A program made the position numbers and the translations under genes. Shown here piece by piece: positions 1-6,495 of a DNA stretch of 14,077 bases; within the stretch, counting starts at the first letter, position 1; each line of letters begins with the position of its first letter. This DNA comes from Planctomicrobium sp. (GTDB lineage Bacteria > Planctomycetota > Planctomycetia > Planctomycetales > Planctomycetaceae): NCBI GenBank assembly GCA_018659505.1, contig JABJMI010000663.1, positions 1-14,077 of the forward strand, read 5' to 3'. The notes under the pieces were generated by a model. The model was not told the origin of the DNA and did not search any database. It was given only the letters and a program-made list of their open reading frames with translations.

Positions 1-318
1 AGGTTTTGATTGTGTAAAGCCGAAAGGGAATCACAGAGTCTGAAGAATCATTCAAGCACATGCAAACCCTGTTGGCAGATAGAGTTTACAACTCTGTGAA
101 GTTTGATGTGTTCCGATGATGAGTTTAGTTTCCTTCAACACTCAGTCTTACAAATTGAGAAAAGAATCATCTCCGAGAAAGCTGAGATTGTGGACCGTCA
201 AGGCGTTGTTTCATCAACAATGGTATCTAAACTTATGAACAGATGAAGCGAGTGAAGCAGTTTGCTCACTCTACAGAAAATATCTTTCGCAGTATGTTTA
301 AGTATTGGAAGTATGAAG
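1..318. other. Upstream region with no recognised gene
   Basis: This stretch before the mrp start holds no ORF I can support. Two short plus-strand ORFs begin at 60 (19 codons) and 116 (40 codons, basic). Neither has a Shine-Dalgarno sequence or recognisable content. The mrp frame stays open back to a TTG at 262, but the extra residues do not resemble the family N-terminus. I found no convincing -35/-10 pair for mrp and no tRNA. The region presumably carries the mrp promoter. Confidence 0.5.
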
Positions 319-1386
319 ATGGTGACAGCGGCAGAAGTTCAGACAACAGTTGAAGCATTTGAAGATCCTCAGTTCGGGAAAAATCTGAAATCCCTGAAAA
401 TGCTCAAAGGAGTTTCACTGGACGGGTCGAGCGCGACTATTCAGATTGAGCTACCGACTCCTGCATACCCCAATCGACCTGCTCTTGAAGATGCGATTCA
501 ATCGAGCGTCCGTAGCGCTCATGCTGATGTTGATCAGGTGAATGTTCAATTCACAAGTGTCGTGAGAGGCAAAGACTCAGGAGCCAAAGTTGGCTTGAAG
601 GTCAAAAATGTGATCGCTGTCGGAAGTGGCAAAGGGGGAGTCGGGAAATCGACCGTCGCTGCGTCACTGGCTTATGGATTGAAACATTACGGAGCGACCG
701 TAGGTCTGATGGATGCAGACGTTTATGGTCCAAGCATTCCTCATTTGCTGGGCGCGACTGGACAGCCAGCGATGAAGCAAATCCAAACTCCAGATGGAAA
801 AACGATTGAACGCATCGTCCCAATCGAGGTCGACGGTATCAAATTGATGTCGATGGGCTTTATGGTCGGAGAAGATCAAGCAATCGTCTGGCGTGGACCG
901 ATGCTGCACAAAGCTCTCACCCAGTTTCTACAACAAACAGAATGGGGCGAGCTCGATTATCTGGTTGTCGACATGCCACCAGGAACGGGCGACGTCGCCC
1001 TGACGCTCTCCCAAATGGTTCAACTCGCAGGTGCTGTCGTAGTTTGCACTCCGCAGAAGGTTGCTCTCCTCGATGCCGGCAAAGCGATTTCGATGTTCAA
1101 GACGGTCAAGATTCCAATTCTCGGCATGGTCGAAAACATGACCGGCGAAATCTTTGGACAAGGCGGAGCCAAAAAGAAAGCTGAAGAAATGGGCGTTTCA
1201 TTCCTCGGTGAACTTCCTTCGATTGCGGAAGTTCGCGTGCGTGGAGATGAAGGGAAAATCTCAGCACTCGTCAATGAAGAGAATCCGGCTCAGCAACCAA
1301 TTCTGGACATCACCAGCAACGTCGCTATGGAGATCGCTAAAGAAATCCTCAAAAACCCAACGATGCCAACACTTGAAATTCTTTAG
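319..1386 (+). CDS. mrp: Mrp/ApbC (NBP35-like) P-loop ATPase lacking the CPxC motif
   Basis: Mrp/ApbC proteins are cytoplasmic ATPases that bind and hand on Fe-S clusters. The 355-residue product has an N-terminal MIP18/DUF59 domain (about residues 3-80) and a SIMIBI ATPase domain. The ATPase shows a deviant Walker A GKGGVGKST (104-112), MDADVYGPSIPHLLG after it (switch region, D132), and Walker B with VVDMPPGTGD (D218). The start is set at ATG 319 because GGAAG (307-311) lies 7 nt upstream and the protein then begins like other DUF59 domains. An in-frame ATG at 313 and a TTG at 262 are alternatives. Oddity: after VENM (271-274) the usual segment with CPxC is replaced by TGEIFG, and the only cysteine in the protein is C233. 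The ATPase fold is intact, so this is probably a functional lineage variant rather than a pseudogene, but Fe-S binding through CPxC is not possible. The family call is very secure; the role is less so. Confidence 0.93.
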   Translation: MVTAAEVQTTVEAFEDPQFGKNLKSLKMLKGVSLDGSSATIQIELPTPAYPNRPALEDAIQSSVRSAHADVDQVNVQFTSVVRGKDSGAKVGLKVKNVIAVGSGKGGVGKSTVAASLAYGLKHYGATVGLMDADVYGPSIPHLLGATGQPAMKQIQTPDGKTIERIVPIEVDGIKLMSMGFMVGEDQAIVWRGPMLHKALTQFLQQTEWGELDYLVVDMPPGTGDVALTLSQMVQLAGAVVVCTPQKVALLDAGKAISMFKTVKIPILGMVENMTGEIFGQGGAKKKAEEMGVSFLGELPSIAEVRVRGDEGKISALVNEENPAQQPILDITSNVAMEIAKEILKNPTMPTLEIL

Positions 1387-1440
1387 TTTCCGGTGAATGA
1401 GCGTACCGTAAGGCATCAGCATGTTTTTAATCTAGCAGTA

Positions 1441-1500
1441 CGTCGGACTTCCAAGTCCGACGGAACTCAGCGGTCGGACAAGGATGTCCATCCTACGACG
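1441..1500. repeat. Palindromic intergenic element, GTCGGAC type
   Basis: A perfect 10-bp inverted repeat, CGTCGGACTT / AAGTCCGACG, with a 2-nt centre lies at 1441-1462. It is followed at 1475-1500 by a second GTCGGACA stretch that can fold two exclusive ways: GGACA/TGTCC around 1476-1489, or AGGATG/CATCCT around 1481-1494. The outer ends are CGTCG and CGACG. The element lies just downstream of mrp and could stall or end transcription. It resembles dispersed REP-like elements I associate with planctomycete intergenic regions; copy number elsewhere is not visible here. Confidence 0.7.
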
Positions 1501-1553
1501 GCGCCTTATTTTCACGCCAATGCCTAAGTACACCGCCACGAGTTTCCTTGTAC

Positions 1554-1613
1554 AACGGCTAACCGCAAGCATCGAGTTCCATTGATAAACTCCGACGCCT
1601 TCAGCTAGCCGTT
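1554..1613. repeat. Inverted repeat element, AACGGCTA/TAGCCGTT type
   Basis: AACGGCTA (1554-1561) is matched by its exact reverse complement TAGCCGTT (1606-1613) across a 44-nt spacer, giving a compact element of about 60 bp. It lies just beyond the end of the convergent CDGSH gene. It differs in sequence from the GTCGGAC-type element 50 bp away, so two repeat families sit side by side in this gap. No ORF is present. Function is unknown; convergent transcription ends here, so a terminator or REP role is plausible. Confidence 0.55.
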
Positions 1614-1640
1614 AAACGGGTTCTTCTCAACAAATAGCGA

Positions 1641-1910
1641 TTATTGCAGACTTGTTGTGTCAGGCTCGCTCAGGCATTTGTGCTTTCCATCACAACGGGG
1701 GGCGTTCTCCGTAAGTTTGCACATGCACATCGGGATCGTCTGATTGGCTTCCGCTGTAAAGACAATCGGATTGAACCCACTTCCTTTATGCTGCCCATCA
1801 CAAAAGGGTTGATTAGAAGAGAGACCGCAAGTGCAGTAGGCGTACTTCTTGCCCTCTTCGAGTTCAACTTTTACAGGAGACGTTCCAGCGACTTTGGGGA
1901 GATCAGACAT
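1641..1910 (-). CDS. Small double-CDGSH iron-sulfur protein
   Basis: The 89-residue soluble protein carries two complete CDGSH [2Fe-2S] sites of the form CxCxxxxxxPxCDGxxH: CTCGLSSNQPFCDGQH in the first half and CMCKLTENAPRCDGKH in the second. Each supplies three cysteines and one histidine. Proteins of this family bind redox-active 2Fe-2S clusters. Bacterial members are thought to act in electron transfer or Fe-S/redox balance, but the exact role of this one is not known. ATG 1910 is chosen because the protein then starts directly before the first motif (MSDLPKVAG); an upstream in-frame start at 2000 would add 30 unconvincing residues and run into the rpsB terminator. The Shine-Dalgarno is weak. 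The gene lies 153 bp downstream of rpsB, beyond its terminator, so it is expressed from its own promoter or by readthrough. Confidence 0.88.
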   Translation of the reverse strand: MSDLPKVAGTSPVKVELEEGKKYAYCTCGLSSNQPFCDGQHKGSGFNPIVFTAEANQTIPMCMCKLTENAPRCDGKHKCLSEPDTTSLQ

Positions 1911-1980
1911 AGATGAAGTCCATCCGGGATGTGGGTGTGATGAAAGTGAAATTAATGCGCTAATAAGTTTACAGCTGAGA

Positions 1981-2020
1981 CCAAAAGAAAACCCTGTCAA
2001 ACATTCGCTTGACAGGGTTT
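1981..2020 (-). terminator. Intrinsic terminator of rpsB
   Basis: A perfect 12-bp stem, AAACCCTGTCAA / TTGACAGGGTTT (1989-2020), has an 8-nt loop. On the minus strand it is followed by a T-rich run ending in TTTTCTTTT. It sits 43 bp after the rpsB stop, so rpsB is probably transcribed alone and the CDGSH gene beyond is at least partly uncoupled. Confidence 0.88.
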
Positions 2021-2063
2021 GTTACTTCGAGAACCAAAATCATAAATTCAGACAAGACTGAAC

Positions 2064-2810
2064 TTATTGGACATTTGGAACTGCTTTAGGATCTTCAGCG
2101 TTACCGCCCTGCTCTTTTTTCTGCGGCAAGGTTGCTCGACCTTGTTTGATTGCATTCGCAAGGTAACCCATGATGATCCGGATCGAACGAATACTGTCAT
2201 CGTTACCAGGAATCGGTAAATCGACGGTATCTGGATCGGAATCAGTATCGATCAGAGCGACTGTTTTGATACCCAGAATTTTGCATTCGTGGATACAGTT
2301 GTGCTCTTTGTTTGGGTCGACGATTACGATCGCTTCTGGAAGGCGATTCATGTCCCGAATTCCACCCAAGTTGCGTTGAATCTTGTTCAACTCACGACGC
2401 AAACGTGACTGTTGTTTCTTGGAGTAAGTAGCCAGTTCGCCACTTTTGTCCAATGCTTCCAATTCTTCAAGTCGTTTGAGTCGACTGCGAACTGTTCGGA
2501 AGTTAGTGAGAGTTCCACCCAACCAACGCTCTGTACAGTATGGCATTCCGCATTCTTCAGCGACTTTGCGAACGATGTCGACTGCTTGTCGTTTGGTGCC
2601 AACGAAGAGAATCAAACTGCCCTGTGCAGAGACCTTGTAGAGGTATTTCTGGGCACGAACGAGACCGCGAATTGTCTCTTTCAGATCGATGATATGAATG
2701 TTGTTGCGCTTACCATAGATGTAAGGTCGCATTTTCGGGTTCCACTTACTGGTCTTGTGACCAAAGTGAACACCAGCATCAAGAATGTCTTTAACTACAA
2801 TTTCTGCCAC
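2064..2810 (-). CDS. rpsB: 30S ribosomal protein S2
   Basis: S2 binds the 30S subunit near the neck and helps recruit S1. The 248-residue product is a full-length S2. Near the start comes [17 protein letters not shown], then [43 protein letters not shown] and [32 protein letters not shown] in shorter recognisable blocks through the protein. The tail after about residue 225 is polar and lysine/glutamine-rich. The start is the GTG at 2810, which puts AEIVVKD directly after the initiator as is usual and has GGAG 9 nt upstream; extending to 2870 adds 20 residues unlike S2. The gene has its own promoter and leader upstream and a strong terminator downstream. tsf, the usual next gene, is absent. 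Confidence 0.97.
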   Translation of the reverse strand: MAEIVVKDILDAGVHFGHKTSKWNPKMRPYIYGKRNNIHIIDLKETIRGLVRAQKYLYKVSAQGSLILFVGTKRQAVDIVRKVAEECGMPYCTERWLGGTLTNFRTVRSRLKRLEELEALDKSGELATYSKKQQSRLRRELNKIQRNLGGIRDMNRLPEAIVIVDPNKEHNCIHECKILGIKTVALIDTDSDPDTVDLPIPGNDDSIRSIRIIMGYLANAIKQGRATLPQKKEQGGNAEDPKAVPNVQ

Positions 2811-2984
2811 GTCTATCTTCTCCAGACATGTGAGGTGACTTGTTTCAATCAACAAATCACTAGAAAACAATGTCAGACCAGTTACATCACCAGCCAGATC
2901 AAGAATTCGCTATATGCGGCGACAGAATTCCTACTGTACACCTAGTTACAAAGTGATGCCGAGACTTCAGCATCGTCATCAGAA
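2811..2984 (-). promoter_or_regulatory. Structured rpsB 5' leader
   Basis: If transcription starts about 7 nt after the -10 at 2991-2996, rpsB has a leader of about 174 nt with no ORF. It contains three foldable segments. The first is an 8-bp hairpin with a 4-nt loop at 2955-2974. The second is a pairing of two GAATTC sites at 2903-2908 and 2925-2930. The third is a 10-bp hairpin (one G-U pair, 6-nt loop) at 2835-2860, ending 11 nt before the Shine-Dalgarno. Bacterial rpsB is known to be autoregulated by S2 through its leader in some groups. That this leader does the same is inference. Confidence 0.45.
2820..2823 (-). promoter_or_regulatory. Shine-Dalgarno deciding the rpsB GTG start
   Basis: On the minus strand GGAG (within GGAGAAG) lies 9 nt before the GTG at 2810. 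No comparable site precedes the in-frame ATG at 2870. This fixes the S2 start and places translation initiation just after the hairpin at 2835-2860. Confidence 0.8.
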
Positions 2985-2990
2985 TGATGG

Positions 2991-3019
2991 ATAGTAATGA
3001 TTGTGAATGTAGTCGTCAA
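2991..3019 (-). promoter_or_regulatory. Candidate sigma70-type promoter for rpsB
   Basis: On the minus strand TTGACG (-35, 5 of 6 consensus) is followed after exactly 17 nt by TACTAT (-10, 4 of 6, with the key A and final T). It lies between the stop of the SMC-like gene (3075) and the rpsB start, pointing at rpsB. Confidence 0.55.
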
Positions 3020-3074
3020 ACGTGCTATTAACACACACTCCATCGACCATAACCATCTACACAGTAATAGCTTA

Positions 3075-6000
3075 CTACGCCGCCCGTAAACTTCGAGAGT
3101 TCCTTGCGTACTCAATCCAGTCTGTGACTTCAACCAAATCGGGAGTTTTCGCAGAGCGTAGTTGCCGTTGCCCCTTTGTAGAATGGACATAAGGCTTGAC
3201 CACAGAAAAGAGTTCATTCGGAGTCATCGCTGCGATTTTGTCAACATCTGTCAATTCACAGGCAACCAGAACCTGTGCATCATGCCCTCTCAACTCAGGA
3301 ATTCGGCAAACCAGGATTGCCTGTTGCTGCCATTCTTGAATGAGACTCTCAGTAAGCCGTCGAGTTTTCAGCCGAGAGCTCATCTCAACGGCATCGCGAT
3401 TCACCAAATCTGAAACTGTCATCACTCCAATTTTTTCAAATCGTGCAGCAGTCCTGGGACCAATGCTAGGAGCGTCAACAATGGCACTCTCCATATCGAG
3501 GTAGAATCGATACTCAGTTTTCTCAGAGGTCGACTCATCAACTTCATGAAGTCGGACTGTTCGCTGAGTCTCATTCGAACTCGATTCGACATTCGCTTGA
3601 GCCTGCGAAACTTTCGTGCCTCGCGAGGAATGCGAAGTTGGAACCTCGTGAGCAGCATGATGTCTCAATCGTTTCGAGCCATATTCTCTCGCAACTCGAT
3701 AAGATCGTGCTCGCTGACCACAAGCAATCCACTTTACAAAGTGTGATTTTGTTGGCCAGTTCGATTCGCCACTGAGCCAGCTGAACGAGTCGTATTCGCG
3801 TCCAACTTCTTGAAGTCGAGAAGCCCGAAAATGAAGATCATCGGCATCCGCTTCCGCTAACTCTGTAGGACTATAGACTCCACAAAGCACGAGTAATTGT
3901 GCATCCTTGCCAGTGAGATCAGGAATACAACAGAGCAAGCGTGCCTCTGCCTGCCAGTTTCGGAGAGTTGCAGCTGAGATCTGAAGACTTTCTAATGGAA
4001 TCTCGGTGTTCTCGGGATCAAGCTCGATCAAGTCAGAGACATTATGAACGCCAATGGCTCCGATTCGTCGTGCCATTTGTTCTCCCAGAGATGGCACAAG
4101 GGAGACCGCACTATTCGTCTGAATCCAAAAAGGATTATCGGGTTGAATTCGATCTAATGACGCTGAATTAAGTCGTCCGGCTTCCTCATTATTTTCATCA
4201 GTCGGTGACGACGATTGATGAGAAAGCGGAGTGATTCTGGTTGACTGGCTCTCTTCAAAGGTCTTCGCAAGTCGATTGTGCTGCGTTGTAGAACGCTGTG
4301 AGCCGGGAAGATTCTGTACCACGATGTCAGATTGCTCGAACAAATTTGCCAGATGTTCCTGGCAGGTCATGAAGATAATTTGATGATTGTCTGCACTGAA
4401 TTCGACAAGAGTTTCAATCGCAGCTGAGAGCCGATTTTCGTCGCTGTCTGCTAGGACTTCATCTAACACGAGAGGAAGATCAAATCCACGACGACGATAT
4501 TCACTCCACAGAGCAAGTCGAAAGCTAAGAGAGGCCTGTTCCAATGTTCCTCGGCTCAAAGCATGAACCGGGAGTTCGGCTCCTTGATCGCTGACGATAA
4601 GGAGCTCTTCCAATTGTGCATTGAATCGGAAGCATGTGTAGCGTCCCTGAGTCATTTTATTCAATAGAGTTGAAGCTTGCTCAACGACGGGTGATGCCGT
4701 TTCAACATTCATTTTGTCGCGAGTTCTAAGCAACACGGTTTGTAGAACCGCCAGAGAATGCCATTGTTCACGGGCGTCTGCGAGTTGCTGCTCGATAGCA
4801 CTATTTTCCAATTGCAACTTTTGAATCGAATCATCCATCGCGAATTGTTGCGGCAACTCTTTAGCTTCATTGAGTTCTTGTAGTGCTCGTGCCAGTTGCT
4901 CAAGGCTGTTCCACCACTGCCGTTGGAGTTGTAACTTACGTTCAAGGAGTTGCTTCTGAGCAACCGTATCTCCAGAACGAGCTTCTGTTTCGACGACTGT
5001 TCGGCTAGATGTGACGTAGTCGATTTCGGTTTTGGATGCTGTCTTGGGAATCGAAAGAGTTTTCAAGAATTGTTGATGCTCTTCACATTGACAGTACGCG
5101 GTTTCATGGCGTGTGCAGAATTGAAGCCTTTGTTCCGTTGGACGATTTTGCCCATGCAATATTTCATCACGCCGTAGTCTTAAACCTTGAATCTGCCGGG
5201 TCAATTCAACCTCGCAGCGATCAACTCCATCACGTTGAGAGAGCAATAACATTTGCTCGCTTGCCACTTGCTGGCGAGAGAGTTCCTGACAGAGCAACGC
5301 TATTTGTTGCTGAATTGAAGTTAGAGAACTTCCTAAATCACCTGCGACAGTCTGACAAAGACATTCTTTGCCACCCTGTTGTTGTTTCAATTCTTTAAGC
5401 AGACCTGCGAGCTGAACAGTTTGTGCTTCGATCGCAGCGATTGAAGCCCGCTGACGTTCGAACACAATTTCCTTCTCTGGAGTTTCGGTCCCAGTCAGTT
5501 CGGCGGTAGCGATTGACAGTTTGAAGCGAGAGTTTGCAAGGTCTCTTAAAACCTGCTGAGCGTGAGAAATCTGTCGATCAATCTCCGCGATTTCAGAGAT
5601 CCATTCTTGCGATTCTCCCTCGATAACCCTTTCGACTGCTTGCTCTTCGACGACAATTCTCTCGGTTCGCGACCAGAGTCGATCATTCACTTCCATCAGA
5701 TCAGCTTGAACTTGCTGAAGTTCGCTATGCAGCCAATCGGCTTCACTTCGAAGATGCTCAATTTTTTGTTCCAAGGACTGGACTTTAGAACACCAACTTG
5801 AATCACGCAGCTTCTGTTTCTTGAGACCTGATTTGATCTCAGAATCAATGTTTTGTTGCCGATGTTCAAGCGATTCGATGCTTGTTCGAGATGGTTGAGG
5901 ACCAAAAAGATCTTGGCGCTCTTGCTCCACAACATCAATCCGTTCCGCGATCCAGTTTACTTGCTTGCGTTCGGTTCTTAACTCAACACCATCATCCAAT

Positions 6001-6428
6001 GCAAAGCGAACCATCTCTTCAATCGAGTGTGCTTCCGGTCCACTGACGAAGAACAAGTTCTTAATGAAATCATGCTTCAGGCGGGACATTTGCTGCCGTA
6101 TTTCGGCACTCGCTTCTGGATCTCCAATTTGTGTTCGAATCGCAAGCGTGTCATGGTGACCGGGTCGCGAGTGACGAATAATTTCATAAACAGCAGGTCC
6201 AATTGCAACCTCAAGAGCGCCGCCAGGGTTGCCTCCTTTTAGCGGAGGCAGCAGGCGTAATCTCCGTGCCTGATCGAAATTGCAAAACATGCCTCTCAGG
6301 AACTGCAAAACAGTTGTTTTACCAGAACCATTCCTTCCGTATAGCACGTTCAAACCGGATGAGAGATGATCAATTTCAAGGTGAGAAAGAACACCAAAAC
6401 CATCAATCTTAATTGTACTCAATTGCAT
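3075..6428 (-). CDS. SMC/YhaN-like coiled-coil ATPase with tandem DUF4332 domains
   Basis: The 1117-residue protein is a split-head ATPase of the SbcC/Rad50/YhaN type joined to two helix-hairpin-helix-like domains. The N-terminal half-head (about 1-150) has FGVLSHLEIDHLSSGLNVLYG and Walker A GRNGSGKTT (31-39). Long helical, Gln/Glu-rich coiled coil runs from about 155 to 600. The second half-head (about 600-705) has the ALSRGTLEQ signature (623-631), Walker B LPLVLDEVLADSD (D656, E657) and IIFMTCQEHL. After a polar linker come two DUF4332 copies (about 776-910 and 985-1110). Each has a SLG/SIG hairpin, a GVxxVSDL stretch and W-QA-A-L----IP-L--DAQ-LV. Such ATPases clamp DNA and work with an Mre11-like nuclease in repair. 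The partner gene, 67 bp upstream on the same strand, is the degenerate phosphoesterase at 6496-7602, so the two likely form a complex. The start is ATG 6428, with a weak GGA 10 nt upstream. No classical CxxC zinc hook is seen; two CxC motifs (356-358, 446-448) lie near the coil apex. Confidence 0.9.
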   Translation of the reverse strand: MQLSTIKIDGFGVLSHLEIDHLSSGLNVLYGRNGSGKTTVLQFLRGMFCNFDQARRLRLLPPLKGGNPGGALEVAIGPAVYEIIRHSRPGHHDTLAIRTQIGDPEASAEIRQQMSRLKHDFIKNLFFVSGPEAHSIEEMVRFALDDGVELRTERKQVNWIAERIDVVEQERQDLFGPQPSRTSIESLEHRQQNIDSEIKSGLKKQKLRDSSWCSKVQSLEQKIEHLRSEADWLHSELQQVQADLMEVNDRLWSRTERIVVEEQAVERVIEGESQEWISEIAEIDRQISHAQQVLRDLANSRFKLSIATAELTGTETPEKEIVFERQRASIAAIEAQTVQLAGLLKELKQQQGGKECLCQTVAGDLGSSLTSIQQQIALLCQELSRQQVASEQMLLLSQRDGVDRCEVELTRQIQGLRLRRDEILHGQNRPTEQRLQFCTRHETAYCQCEEHQQFLKTLSIPKTASKTEIDYVTSSRTVVETEARSGDTVAQKQLLERKLQLQRQWWNSLEQLARALQELNEAKELPQQFAMDDSIQKLQLENSAIEQQLADAREQWHSLAVLQTVLLRTRDKMNVETASPVVEQASTLLNKMTQGRYTCFRFNAQLEELLIVSDQGAELPVHALSRGTLEQASLSFRLALWSEYRRRGFDLPLVLDEVLADSDENRLSAAIETLVEFSADNHQIIFMTCQEHLANLFEQSDIVVQNLPGSQRSTTQHNRLAKTFEESQSTRITPLSHQSSSPTDENNEEAGRLNSASLDRIQPDNPFWIQTNSAVSLVPSLGEQMARRIGAIGVHNVSDLIELDPENTEIPLESLQISAATLRNWQAEARLLCCIPDLTGKDAQLLVLCGVYSPTELAEADADDLHFRASRLQEVGREYDSFSWLSGESNWPTKSHFVKWIACGQRARSYRVAREYGSKRLRHHAAHEVPTSHSSRGTKVSQAQANVESSSNETQRTVRLHEVDESTSEKTEYRFYLDMESAIVDAPSIGPRTAARFEKIGVMTVSDLVNRDAVEMSSRLKTRRLTESLIQEWQQQAILVCRIPELRGHDAQVLVACELTDVDKIAAMTPNELFSVVKPYVHSTKGQRQLRSAKTPDLVEVTDWIEYARNSRSLRAA

Positions 6429-6495
6429 CAGTCGAGATTCCGAAAACAGAGATATCAGAGGAAATCAGTATTAATACGGTGAAGAAGCGACACTC

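Noticed and set aside
116..238. 40-codon basic ORF upstream of mrp
   Set aside because: No Shine-Dalgarno, and no motif; likely chance.
2412..2945. Plus-strand ORF of 177 codons across rpsB
   Set aside because: It lies opposite the certain rpsB gene and its leader; its length comes from codon bias on the other strand.
2942..3217. Minus-strand 91-codon ORF overlapping the end of the SMC-like gene
   Set aside because: It is in another frame of the supported gene and runs through the candidate rpsB promoter.
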